Assembly (NCBI RefSeq): GCF_001570945.1
Contig: NZ_BCSQ01000004.1
Coordinates: forward strand, 1 to 64,000
Length of the DNA: 64,000 bases
Source: Janibacter anophelis NBRC 107843
GTDB lineage: Bacteria; Actinomycetota; Actinomycetes; Actinomycetales; Dermatophilaceae
Direction of reading: 5' to 3'
Shown: positions 10,558 to 18,510 of the stretch, in pieces
How positions within the stretch are numbered: the stretch's first letter is position 1
Layout of the letters: each line of letters opens with the position of its first letter
The notes under the pieces: generated by a model
What the model was told of the DNA's origin: nothing
Databases searched by the model: none
The model's input: the letters and a program-made list of their open reading frames with translations, nothing else
Position numbers and translations under genes: made by a program

Positions 10558-11487
10558 TCAGTTCGAGCCGTCGGACGGCTCCGGGACGGGGCGAGCGTAA
10601 CGAGGCGATGAATCGCTGTGCAACGCCTCCACGTTGATGGAGGTGAACTCGGTGATCGTCACCTCCCCTCCCTTGCTGCGCACGGACTCCGACACGCCGC
10701 CCGGGATCTCCATCGCGGAGCTCATCGTCTGGGGGTCACCGATGACCAAGAACTCGTACGGGGCCTCCAGCCGGGTGCCGTCGACCTCGACCCCGCCGTC
10801 GGCGTCTCGGAACCACGTGCTCGCCACGACGCGCACGTCACCGATCTGCATCGCCTCTGCCCCGGCATCCCTCAGCTCCTGCACCGCGTCCAGGACCGCT
10901 GCGGCGTCGATCTGGCCGTCAGCGTCCTCGATCCGCATCCGGATGCCGGGGCCGGTGGCCCGCTCCGTGCCGGCGAGGATGCCCAGCGTGTCGGCGCGCT
11001 CCTGCGCCGCGGCGATGGCCTCGGGTGAGCTCGCGTCGCTGTCGACGAGGCCGTCGCGCGTGGCCTGCAGCTCGGTGATCTCGTCGTCGAGACGCGAACC
11101 GTTCTGAGTGACGTCGTCGAGGATGCGCACCAGCTCGTCCTGGCGCAGGTCCTCGAGGCCCTGCGCCTGCGTCTGGCGCACCTGGGTGGCGATGGCGAAG
11201 CCGAGCAGACCCGCGAGCAGCAGCGCGAAGGCATTGGCCCTGGTGGCCCGGGGGCGGGCCATGCGGTACATCCGGCGCCAGGCACTGCGCGCACCCTGCG
11301 CCGGCGTCGCCGTGCGCTCCGTCGCACCCGGGCCCACACCATCGGTCACGTCGTCGGGGACTGTGGCCCCCTTCGTCGTGTCAGGGCCCTCGGCCCCCTT
11401 CGTAGTCTCGGGGGTCTGCGCCGTGGCGCGCACGTCGGTCTCCTCGGTCACCCCCTCGGGCGGGGCTCCCTTCGTCTCGTCCGCCAT
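10558..11487 (-). CDS. DUF881 family membrane-anchored protein (second copy)
   Basis: 309 residues: a disordered acidic/Thr-rich N-terminus of about 60 residues, a basic stretch, one transmembrane helix (ANAFALLLAGLLGFAIATQV, about residues 83-102), a coiled coil (DLRQDELVRILDDVTQNGSRLDDEI), then the DUF881 domain ending in EVTITEFTSINVEALH. Function unknown; the family sits with sbp and gcvH in many actinobacteria (Rv1825 position). The ATG at 11487 is chosen by the gap to sbp. The tail contains three TKGA tetrapeptides, each encoded by ACGAAGGGNGC, the motif over-represented across the window. Confidence 0.85.
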   Translation of the reverse strand: MADETKGAPPEGVTEETDVRATAQTPETTKGAEGPDTTKGATVPDDVTDGVGPGATERTATPAQGARSAWRRMYRMARPRATRANAFALLLAGLLGFAIATQVRQTQAQGLEDLRQDELVRILDDVTQNGSRLDDEITELQATRDGLVDSDASSPEAIAAAQERADTLGILAGTERATGPGIRMRIEDADGQIDAAAVLDAVQELRDAGAEAMQIGDVRVVASTWFRDADGGVEVDGTRLEAPYEFLVIGDPQTMSSAMEIPGGVSESVRSKGGEVTITEFTSINVEALHSDSSPRYARPVPEPSDGSN

Positions 11488-11492
11488 GCCGG

Positions 11493-11825
11493 TCACGCCT
11501 TGAAGAGGTGACGGCGGATCGAGGCCACGTTGGAGAAGATCCGCACGCCGAGGACGACGACGACACCGGTGGACAGCTGGGAGCCCACCCCGAGCTGGTC
11601 GCCGAGGAAGACGATGAAGGCGGCGACCACGACATTGGACAAGAAGCTGACGACGAAGACCTTGTCGTCGAAGATGCCGTCCAGCGTCGCCCGGACGGCG
11701 CCGAAGACGGCATCGAGCGCGGCGATCACCGCGATCGGCAGGTATGGCTGCATCCACACCGGCACGTCCGGTTGCAGGACGAGACCGAGCACGATGCCGG
11801 CCACGAGGCCCAGGGCGGGGATCAC
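11493..11825 (-). CDS. sbp: Small basic protein (Sbp, DUF1290)
   Basis: 110-residue integral membrane protein with three to four hydrophobic segments (IPALGLVAGIVLGLVL, YLPIAVIAALDAVFGAV, FVVSFLSNVVVAAFIVFLG, TGVVVVLGVRIFSNV) and a basic C-terminus. It matches the DUF1290/Sbp family (Rv1824 position). It sits between two DUF881 genes; the GTG start overlaps the upstream DUF881 stop by 4 bases (GTGA). The three proteins probably form a membrane complex, but no biochemical role is known from sequence. Confidence 0.85.
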   Translation of the reverse strand: MIPALGLVAGIVLGLVLQPDVPVWMQPYLPIAVIAALDAVFGAVRATLDGIFDDKVFVVSFLSNVVVAAFIVFLGDQLGVGSQLSTGVVVVLGVRIFSNVASIRRHLFKA

Positions 11826-12814
11826 GGGGTCTCCTTCTTCATCGGGGTCATCCGAGGGGCGGGCTCGCCGTCCGGGACGACCTCGGCCTCACGGGTGCTG
11901 ACGTTGACCGCGCTCGGCAATTCGAGATCGTCCTGCGTGGTCAACGAGGTCTGGATGCCGTAGTTGTTGCGCAGGCCGTTGAGGTACGAACCGGCCGGGC
12001 TCTCGGCGAAGGCGGCCTGCATCTGCGTCGGGTCACCGACCGCCTCGATCGTGTAGGGCCGGGTGAGCGGTCGGAAGTTGACGAGGATCGCCTCGCCCGC
12101 GAAGCGGATCGCGGTGCGCGAGGTCAACCGCTGCCCGTTGATGGCGATCGCCTCGGCGCCGGCCGCCCACAGACCGTTGGTCACCAGCTGCATGTCGCGG
12201 GACTGGACCCGACCTTCGTCCTGCAGACCGGTGCGCGGGTCGCCGTCGGCAGTCGTGCCGGTGCCGGGCGCGTCGTCGAGCGTGATGCGCAGGCCGGGCC
12301 CGGACACGGCCGCGAGGCCGCTCGTCACCCGACGTGCCTCGAGCTCCTCACGCCGGGTGCCGACGAGATCCGGGTCGAGCTGGGCGGTCGCGGCATCGAC
12401 CTCCTGCTGGAGGGAGCGCACCGTGGTGTCGCGCTCGTCGACGACGGCCTGTCGCTCCTCGATCTGCCGGATGAGGTCCGCGCGCGCCGCGGTGCGGGCG
12501 CCGTCACGGTCCCTCAGGGCGGCCGTGCTCACCCCGATCATCAGGCCGATGAGCAGCAGGGCCACGAGCAGCCGCACCCGCCGCGTCCCCGTGCTCGCGG
12601 GCAACCCCTGCGCCACCCTCGCGTCGGCGGCGGCCTGGTACCCGGGATCGAGCGGACGCTCGAGCATCGAGGTGAGCAGTGTCATCGACGCATCGCGCCG
12701 CCGGGCGGGCTGGGGCAGTCCGCGGGCGTCCGCGTAGTCCTCCTCGCCCTCACCCAGGTCCTCGGGAGGAGGGACGTCCCGGGAGGAGTCGCCCTCGGGC
12801 TGGTCGGGCCGCAC
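11822..12814 (-). CDS. DUF881 family membrane-anchored protein (first copy)
   Basis: 330 residues: acidic N-terminus, one transmembrane helix (VRLLVALLLIGLMIGVSTAAL), a coiled coil (ADLIRQIEERQAVVDERDTTVRSLQQEVD region) and a DUF881 domain (SGPGLRITLDDAP, NGLWAAGAEAIAINGQRLT, YTIEAVGDPTQMQAAF). The GTG at 12814 is chosen because AAGGAG lies 7 bases upstream. It is the first gene of the minus-strand block; the 85-base gap to the divergent aminotransferase must hold its promoter. Corresponds to Rv1823. Function unknown. Confidence 0.85.
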   Translation of the reverse strand: MRPDQPEGDSSRDVPPPEDLGEGEEDYADARGLPQPARRRDASMTLLTSMLERPLDPGYQAAADARVAQGLPASTGTRRVRLLVALLLIGLMIGVSTAALRDRDGARTAARADLIRQIEERQAVVDERDTTVRSLQQEVDAATAQLDPDLVGTRREELEARRVTSGLAAVSGPGLRITLDDAPGTGTTADGDPRTGLQDEGRVQSRDMQLVTNGLWAAGAEAIAINGQRLTSRTAIRFAGEAILVNFRPLTRPYTIEAVGDPTQMQAAFAESPAGSYLNGLRNNYGIQTSLTTQDDLELPSAVNVSTREAEVVPDGEPAPRMTPMKKETP

Positions 12815-12899
12815 GCGCCTCTCCTTCCGGTCCGGGACACGGTGGCCTCGTGGCCACGCGCACCAGCGTAAGTGGTCGGCCGCCTGCCAGAGTGGAGCC

Positions 12900-14039
12900 A
12901 TGCACCGCCGCGTCCTCACCGTCGACGAGGCCGACCTGCGCCGCCGCCAGAGCATCAAGTGGCAGCTGCACGGGTCCGACGTCCTGCCCCTCTGGATCGC
13001 CGAGATGGACGTCGCGCCGGCTCCCGCCGTGGTCGAGGAGCTGCAGCGCATCGCCCGCGAGGGCGACCTCGGCTACCCCGTCATCCCGCCCTACACCGAG
13101 GCCGTGGCGGACCTCTACGACGAGTGGGACGTCCGGGTGGAGCCGGGCCGCATGCGCCCGGTGGCCGACGTCATGGCCGGGGTCCGCGCCGGGCTCACCG
13201 CCCTGACCCGCCCCGACGACCCCGTCTACATCACCGTCCCCGTCTATCCCCCCTTCCACGCCGCCGTGCGCGAGTGCGGTCGCCGCCTCGTGCCCGTCCC
13301 CATGGGCCCGACGGGCCGGCTCGACCCCGCGGCCCTGGCCGTCGCCTTCGCCGCCGGCGGCCGGGGAGCGCTGCTGCTGTCCAATCCGCACAACCCGACG
13401 GGCGCGGCGCACGCCCGAGCCGAGCTCGCCGAGGTCGCCCGAGCGGCGGAGCGGCACGGCGTGCGGATCGTCAGCGACGAGATCCACGCCCCGCTCGTCC
13501 TGCCCGGGGCGAGCTTCACGCCCCTGCTCTCCCTGCCGGAGGCACAGTCCGGCCTCGCGGTGTTTTCCCCGGCGAAGGGGTGGAACCTCGCCGGCGCGAA
13601 GTCCGGCGTCCTCATGGGCGGGACAGGTGCCGACGACGCCATGCGAGCCCTGCCGGCGAGCCTGGAGTACACGACGAGTCACCTCGGGGTGCGGCTCCAC
13701 ACCGCGGCACTTCGTGGCGGCCGCGACTGGCTGGCCGACCTCGTCGCCGACCTCGACGCCAACCGCACCCTGCTCTCGCAGCTGCTCGCGACGCACCTGC
13801 CGCAGGTCTCGTGGCGACCCGTGGAGGCGACCTATCTGGCGTGGCTCGACTGCCGCGCGCTCGATCTCGGGCCCGACCCGGCCAAGCACTTCCTCGAGGT
13901 CGGCCAGGTCGCACTGATGTCGGGTCTGCCCTTCGGTGCCGGCGACGGGTTCGCACGGATCAACTTCGCCACCTCGCCGCAGATCCTGACCCGTGCGATC
14001 GAGCGGATGGCGCAGTCCCTGCAGCACCGTCCGGGGTGA
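12900..14039 (+). CDS. MalY/PatB-type PLP aminotransferase (cystathionine beta-lyase-like)
   Basis: 379-residue fold-type I PLP enzyme. Motifs: LSNPHNPTGAAHARAEL (cofactor phosphate and substrate loop), SDEIHAPLVL (Asp that binds the PLP nitrogen) and SPAKGWNLAGAKSG with the Schiff-base lysine. The N-terminal LPLWIAEMDV is typical of the MalY/PatB group of C-S lyases, which act on cystathionine or cysteine conjugates. Substrate not determinable from sequence. The ATG is preceded by GTGGAG at short spacing. Divergent from the DUF881 gene and alone in its unit. Confidence 0.88.
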   Translation: MHRRVLTVDEADLRRRQSIKWQLHGSDVLPLWIAEMDVAPAPAVVEELQRIAREGDLGYPVIPPYTEAVADLYDEWDVRVEPGRMRPVADVMAGVRAGLTALTRPDDPVYITVPVYPPFHAAVRECGRRLVPVPMGPTGRLDPAALAVAFAAGGRGALLLSNPHNPTGAAHARAELAEVARAAERHGVRIVSDEIHAPLVLPGASFTPLLSLPEAQSGLAVFSPAKGWNLAGAKSGVLMGGTGADDAMRALPASLEYTTSHLGVRLHTAALRGGRDWLADLVADLDANRTLLSQLLATHLPQVSWRPVEATYLAWLDCRALDLGPDPAKHFLEVGQVALMSGLPFGAGDGFARINFATSPQILTRAIERMAQSLQHRPG

Positions 14040-14142
14040 CCCAGGTCTCCTCCGCCGCTGGGGACGCCGGGGTGTCTCGGATCACGAAACGACGAATTGC
14101 CCTGTGCCGCAACGGATCTGGGCGAAGTGGCCGGGCCGTGAT

Positions 14143-14177
14143 TTGATCTGTCAGCAGGTCACGTTAGGTTGAAACAG
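14143..14177 (+). promoter_or_regulatory. Candidate ectABC promoter
   Basis: TTGATC (14143-14148), a 16-base spacer and TAGGTT (14165-14170) resemble -35 and -10 boxes. The -10 ends exactly 7 bases before the GTG at 14178, so ectA may be read from a leaderless mRNA. No other convincing promoter is seen in the 138-base gap. Confidence 0.45.
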
Positions 14178-14693
14178 GTGACCAACGACGAAGAGACACC
14201 CCGCCAGAGCTCCCAGTCGTCCCCGTTCATCCTGCGTCGACCGTCCATCGAGGACGGCGGCGAGATGTGGCGCGTGGCCCGGGACTCCCAGACACTCGAC
14301 CTCAATTCCAGCTACGCCTACCTGCTGTGGGCACGTGACTTCGCCGCGACGAGCGTCGTCGCCGAGCGCGAGGGCCGGGTGGTCGGATTCGTCAGCGGCT
14401 ATGTCCGCCCCGACTCCCCCGGCACCCTCATGGTGTGGCAGGTCGCGGTCGACGCGGACCAGCGCGGTCACGGACTCGCCGGTCGGATGCTCGACCACCT
14501 GGCGCAGACCGTCCCGGACGTGACGATGCTCGAGACGACGATCACCGACGACAACGAGGCCTCCCGCGCACTGTTTGCGCGCTTTGCCCGGACCCGTGAC
14601 GCCCAGCACGAGGAGATCGACCTCTTCGTCGAGTCCCACTTCCCCGACCCGGGGCACGAGCCGGAGGTGCTGCACCGCATCGGACCGTTCTGA
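14178..14693 (+). CDS. ectA: L-2,4-diaminobutyrate N-gamma-acetyltransferase EctA
   Basis: 171-residue GNAT acetyltransferase that acetylates diaminobutyrate in ectoine synthesis. The acetyl-CoA loop is VDADQRGHGLAGRMLD; LDLNSSYAYLLWARDF and ETTITDDNEASRALF are typical of EctA. Start: GTG at 14178, 7 bases after a TAGGTT box; a TTG 3 codons earlier is possible. First gene of ectABC, with 55 bases before ectB. Confidence 0.93.
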   Translation: MTNDEETPRQSSQSSPFILRRPSIEDGGEMWRVARDSQTLDLNSSYAYLLWARDFAATSVVAEREGRVVGFVSGYVRPDSPGTLMVWQVAVDADQRGHGLAGRMLDHLAQTVPDVTMLETTITDDNEASRALFARFARTRDAQHEEIDLFVESHFPDPGHEPEVLHRIGPF

Positions 14694-14748
14694 CCCGGCC
14701 ACCCACGAGACCACCCCTGTACCGATCCTCCCCCGGAAGGACCACGTC

Positions 14749-16029
14749 ATGAGCAACCCCGCCACCGAGATCTTCACCCAGCGCGAGTCGGAGGTGCGCA
14801 GCTACTGCCGCAACTGGCCCGTCGTCTTCGACACCTCCAAGGGCCCGTACCAGACGACCGAGGACGGCGAGCGCTACACCGACTTCTTCTCCGGCGCCGG
14901 TGCCCTCAACTACGGGCACAACAACGACGTCCTCAAGGAGGCGCTCATCGAGTACATCTCCCGCGATGGCGTCACCCACTCGATGGACATGCACACCAAG
15001 GCCAAGCGTGAGTTCCTCGAGACCTTCACCGAGCTGATCCTCGAGCCGCGCGGCATGACGCACAAGATCCAGTTCCCCGGGCCGACCGGGACCAACGCGG
15101 TCGAGACCGCGCTGAAGACCGCTCGCAAGGTCACCGGCCGCGAGGAGGTCGTCTCCTTCACCAACGCCTTCCACGGCATGACGCTCGGCTCGCTCGCCGT
15201 GACCGGCAACGCGTTCAAGCGGGCCGGTGCCGGCACGCCGCTCTACCACGCGACCTCGGCGCCCTACGACGACTACATCCACGGCGAGACCTCGGACTTC
15301 GCCTGGCTCAAGCGCATCTGGGCAGACAGCGGTTCCGGGCACAACCTGCCGGCGGCCGTCATCGTCGAGACGGTCCAGGGTGAGGGCGGCCTCAACGCCG
15401 CCCGCGGCGAGTGGCTCAAGGAGCTGCAGGACCTGTGCCAGGAGCACGGCGTGCTGCTGATCATCGACGACGTCCAGGCGGGCTGCGGCCGCACCGGGAC
15501 CTTCTTCTCCTTCGAGCCCTTCGGCCTCGACCCCGACATCGTCACCATCAGCAAGTCGATCTCCGGATACGGCCTGCCCATGGCGCTGACGCTGATGAAG
15601 CCCGAGGTCGACGACTGGGAGCCCGGCGAGCACAACGGCACCTTCCGCGGGCACAACCCCGCCTTCGTCACGGCGACCAAGGCGCTGCGCACCTACTGGA
15701 CCGACGACGCCCTCGAGCGCAATGTCGCGGCGCGCGCCCAGCAGCTGACCGAGCGCCTCGAGGTCATCGCCGGCCTCGCCGAGGGCAGCGAGTTGCGTGG
15801 CCGCGGCCTGCTGGCCGGCGTCGCCTTCCGCGACCTCGAGGTCGCGGAAAAGATCGCCAAGGCGGCCTTCACGCACAAGCTGCTCGTCGAGACCTCCGGT
15901 CCGTCGAGCGAGGTCGTCAAGATCATGCCGCCGCTGACCATCACCGAGGAGGAGATGGCCGCCGGCCTCGACCAGCTCGAGGAGGCCGCGCGCGAGGTGC
16001 TCGGCGCACCGGCACGCGCGACGGCCTGA
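14749..16029 (+). CDS. ectB: Diaminobutyrate-2-oxoglutarate aminotransferase EctB
   Basis: 426-residue class III aminotransferase that makes L-2,4-diaminobutyrate from aspartate semialdehyde, the first ectoine step. Motifs: IQFPGPTGTNAVETALK, the PLP-contacting IIDDVQAGCGRTGTFFSFEP, and the lysine in SKSISGYGLPMAL. The ATG at 14749 has GGAAGG about 9 bases upstream. Length and N-terminus (MSNPATEIFTQRESEVRSY) match EctB. Second gene of ectABC. Confidence 0.95.
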   Translation: MSNPATEIFTQRESEVRSYCRNWPVVFDTSKGPYQTTEDGERYTDFFSGAGALNYGHNNDVLKEALIEYISRDGVTHSMDMHTKAKREFLETFTELILEPRGMTHKIQFPGPTGTNAVETALKTARKVTGREEVVSFTNAFHGMTLGSLAVTGNAFKRAGAGTPLYHATSAPYDDYIHGETSDFAWLKRIWADSGSGHNLPAAVIVETVQGEGGLNAARGEWLKELQDLCQEHGVLLIIDDVQAGCGRTGTFFSFEPFGLDPDIVTISKSISGYGLPMALTLMKPEVDDWEPGEHNGTFRGHNPAFVTATKALRTYWTDDALERNVAARAQQLTERLEVIAGLAEGSELRGRGLLAGVAFRDLEVAEKIAKAAFTHKLLVETSGPSSEVVKIMPPLTITEEEMAAGLDQLEEAAREVLGAPARATA

Positions 16030-16072
16030 CCCCCTTCGTCCACCAACTCATCCGCACGACAAGGAGATCCGC

Positions 16073-16462
16073 ATGAAGGTCCTCAACGTCAACGACCTCG
16101 ACGGCACCGAGTACGACGTCACCCACGGCAACTGGCAGAGCCGCCGCATGGTCCTGGCCAAGGACAAGGTCGGCTTCAGCTTCCACATCACGATCCTCAA
16201 GGCGGGCACCTCGTCCGACTTCTGGTACGCCAACCACGTGGAGGCCGTGTACGTCTACCAGGGCAAGGGCACGCTCACCGACCGGGACACCGGCGAGGAG
16301 TACGTGCTCGAGCCGGGCGTCATGTACATGCTCGACGACGCCGACAAGCACACCGTGACCGTCGAGGAGGACATCCACTGCGCGTGCGTCTTCAACCCGC
16401 CGGTCACCGGCCGTGAGGTCCACGACGAAAACGGGGTGTACCCGGTCCTCACCGAGGACTGA
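16073..16462 (+). CDS. ectC: L-ectoine synthase EctC
   Basis: 129-residue cupin that cyclises N-gamma-acetyl-diaminobutyrate to ectoine. Typical EctC motifs: VNDLDGTEYDVTHGNWQSRR at the N-terminus, WYANHVEAVYVYQGKG in the barrel, and VFNPPVTGREVHDENGVYP at the C-terminus. AAGGAG lies 7 bases before the ATG. No ectD (ectoine hydroxylase) or aspartokinase follows, so this locus makes ectoine rather than hydroxyectoine. The operon ends in a 34-bp palindromic terminator. Confidence 0.96.
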   Translation: MKVLNVNDLDGTEYDVTHGNWQSRRMVLAKDKVGFSFHITILKAGTSSDFWYANHVEAVYVYQGKGTLTDRDTGEEYVLEPGVMYMLDDADKHTVTVEEDIHCACVFNPPVTGREVHDENGVYPVLTED

Positions 16463-16476
16463 GCCACCGCACGAGG

Positions 16477-16510
16477 CGAAGGGGGAGGACCGGCCGGTCC
16501 TCCCCCTTCG
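16477..16510. terminator. Bidirectional palindromic terminator after ectC
   Basis: A perfect 34-bp palindrome (17-bp arms centred between 16493 and 16494). Each arm begins with CGAAGGGGG, the 9-mer that is over-represented in this window. It lies between the converging ectC and Rho-N-domain genes with no T-run, so it can serve both strands. Confidence 0.75.
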
Positions 16511-16518
16511 TCACGTCC

Positions 16519-16788
16519 TCAGTGGTTGCGCAGGGCGTCGATCAGCGCGTCCTTGTCCATCGACGACCGGCCCTCGATCTCGAGCTCACGGGCGCGCTCG
16601 CGCAGCTCGTCGACGGTCCAGTCGTCGTACGACCCGGCCTCACCACCCCGCCGTCCGACCTCGGAGCGTGAGTTGTTGGCCGCGGCATTGGCGATGCGGG
16701 CCGCCTTTTCCTTGCTCGCCCCGTCATCACGCAACTCCTCGTAGAGCTCATCGTCCTTGACGCTGGGGCCCGGCTTGCGCTCTGGCAT
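16519..16788 (-). CDS. Rho-N-domain small protein (DUF7218-like)
   Basis: 89 residues, highly charged. The N-terminal half (KDDELYEELRDDGASKEKAARIANAAAN) and the C-terminal SAP/Rho-N-like segment (YDDWTVDELRERARELEIEGRSSMDKDALIDAL) match a family of small actinobacterial proteins often labelled Rho termination factor N-terminal domain. Probably nucleic-acid binding and stress-related, but no function is shown by the sequence. ATG at 16788 with AGAGGA about 10 bases upstream. Confidence 0.8.
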   Translation of the reverse strand: MPERKPGPSVKDDELYEELRDDGASKEKAARIANAAANNSRSEVGRRGGEAGSYDDWTVDELRERARELEIEGRSSMDKDALIDALRNH

Positions 16789-16891
16789 CTCGTCCACGTC
16801 CTCTCGTCTCGGGTACGTGGTCCCTACCCGCCCCGACCGGTCCCATGCGACCGCCCGGCATGAGGCGCGCACCGCGGGGTACGAAGGGGGG

Positions 16892-17542
16892 ATGACCCCC
16901 ACCTCGTCCGCGCGCCACGCACCGTGGCGGGCTCCGCTGGACCGCACAGCGCTCCTGGTCGTCGACCTGCAGGAGGCCTTCCTGGAGGACGGCGCCCTCG
17001 CCGAGCGCCGTGAGGACCTCGTGCGTCGCTCGCGGCAGGCGCTGCGGTGGGCCGAGCGCGAGTCGGTGCCCGTGGTCAACGTGCGCACCGTGCATCGCAG
17101 GGATCGTTCGACGTGGACGCTCACGATGCTGCAGGACGACCAGGGCTTCCTCTTCGAGGGGGCAGCGCACACGGCCAACCTCGCCGAGCTCGACCTCTCG
17201 GGGTCCGTGGAGGTCGTCAAGACGCGCGACGACGCCTTCGTCGGGACCGAGCTGGCGGCCACCCTGGAGGGACTCGGCGCCGAGGCGGTCGTCGTCATCG
17301 GCGTCTCGACCCACACCTGCGTCATGCTCACGGCGGCGCACGCCTTCGCCCTCGACCTCGAGGTGGTGCTCGTGCGGGACGCGATCGCGTCCCACCGGCC
17401 CGAGCTGCACGAGCTGACCCTCGACACCCTGCGGGACGAGTACCGATTCCCCCTCCTGGGCGCCGACGCGCTGTGTCGCGTCGGCGCCGAGGAGGACGCC
17501 GGGGCCGTCAGGACCCGAGCAGCTCGAGGAGCGCTGCGTTGA
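16892..17542 (+). CDS. Isochorismatase-like cysteine hydrolase
   Basis: 216 residues with the isochorismatase/nicotinamidase fold. The catalytic triad is visible: Asp in LLVVDLQEAFL, Lys in EVVKTRDDAF and Cys in GVSTHTCVMLTAAHA. The substrate cannot be told from sequence; the group includes hydrolases of amides and of isochorismate. ATG at 16892 follows the purine tract GAAGGGGGG, itself a copy of the window-wide motif acting as SD. Its last 35 bases overlap the convergent PfpI gene. Confidence 0.85.
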   Translation: MTPTSSARHAPWRAPLDRTALLVVDLQEAFLEDGALAERREDLVRRSRQALRWAERESVPVVNVRTVHRRDRSTWTLTMLQDDQGFLFEGAAHTANLAELDLSGSVEVVKTRDDAFVGTELAATLEGLGAEAVVVIGVSTHTCVMLTAAHAFALDLEVVLVRDAIASHRPELHELTLDTLRDEYRFPLLGADALCRVGAEEDAGAVRTRAARGALR

Positions 17543-18059
17543 AGGCCGGCAGGTCGTCGGGCTTGCGACTGGTCACGAGGTGGCCGTCACGCACGACCTC
17601 CTCGTCGACCCACGTGCCACCGGCGTTGCGCACGTCCGTCTGGAGGCTGGGCCACGAGGTGACCCGCCGACCGGTGAGCACGTCCGCCTCGACGAGCATC
17701 CAGATGGCATGGCAGATCGCCGCCACCGGCCGCTCGCTCGAGACGGCCTCTCGCACGAAGGCCACGGCGGACTCGTCCAGGCGCAGGGCGTCCGGGTTGG
17801 CCACCCCGCCCGGCAGCACCACACCGGCGAAGTCGTCGACCACCGCCGTGGACAACGTGACGTCGACGGGGAAGGTGTCGGCCGCGTCGAGGTGGTTGAA
17901 GGCCTGTACCTCGCCCTCGTCCGGCGCGACGAGCACCGGCTGCCACCCGGCGTCCTGCAGGGCCTGCCAGGGCCCGGTCAACTCGCTCTGCTCGATGCCC
18001 TCCATCGCCACGAGGACGGCGACGCGCCGGGTCGTTGAAGTGTCGGAGGCGGATGTCAT
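17508..18059 (-). CDS. DJ-1/PfpI family protein (class I glutamine amidotransferase-like)
   Basis: 183 residues. The nucleophile elbow is AAICHAIWML with the cysteine followed by His, and GVVLPGGVANPDALR is the oxyanion side. This is the PfpI/YhbO-type branch, reported as stress-induced chaperones, proteases or deglycases. The C-terminus ends LPAFNAALLELLGS. ATG at 18059 with GGGAG upstream. Converges with and overlaps the isochorismatase-like gene. Confidence 0.88.
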   Translation of the reverse strand: MTSASDTSTTRRVAVLVAMEGIEQSELTGPWQALQDAGWQPVLVAPDEGEVQAFNHLDAADTFPVDVTLSTAVVDDFAGVVLPGGVANPDALRLDESAVAFVREAVSSERPVAAICHAIWMLVEADVLTGRRVTSWPSLQTDVRNAGGTWVDEEVVRDGHLVTSRKPDDLPAFNAALLELLGS

Positions 18060-18152
18060 CAGGTGCTCCCTTCGTCGGGGTGTGGGTCGCGATCGGCCTA
18101 CCCGTCGACGCCGCGTCCATGCGGATGCGGTCGACGCGAGGAGGATAGGCCC

Positions 18153-18510
18153 ATAAACCAGGACGAGGGTGGACCGGGCCGCGACGAGACGGCCGCCGAG
18201 CGCGCCGACCGCAACTGGAACGACCTGCTGCAGGAGTTCCGCGTCCTCCAGACGGGCGTGCAGGTCCTCGCCGGCTTCCTCCTGACCTTGCCTTCCAGTC
18301 GGCCTTCGCCGACCTGGACGGCACCCAGCGCGGCCTGTACCTGGTCCTGGTCCTGCTCGCCTTCCTCACGACCATCCTGCTCGTGCTGCCGATCGCCGTG
18401 CACCGCCGGCTCTTCGGTCTGGCGCACAAGGACCGGCTGGTGCGGGTGGGCCACCTCGTGGTCCGTCTGGCGCTGGGTGCGGTCGCGCTGCTGACCGTCG
18501 GTCTGGCCAC
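18153..18510 (+). pseudogene. DUF6328 membrane protein, broken (start lost, frameshift, 3' end deleted)
   Basis: The translation shows RNWNDLLQEFRVLQTG, then GVQVLAGFLLTLP, then in another frame FQSAFADLDGTQRGL followed by VLLAFLTTILLVLPIAVHRRLF and hydrophobic segments: the DUF6328 family. Three lesions are visible. After GAGGAGG (18139-18145) the expected start codon reads ATA at 18153. One base is missing near 18292 within TTGCCTTCC. The reading then jumps at about 18510 into a transporter tail. No alternative in-frame start lies near the SD. Confidence 0.8.
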
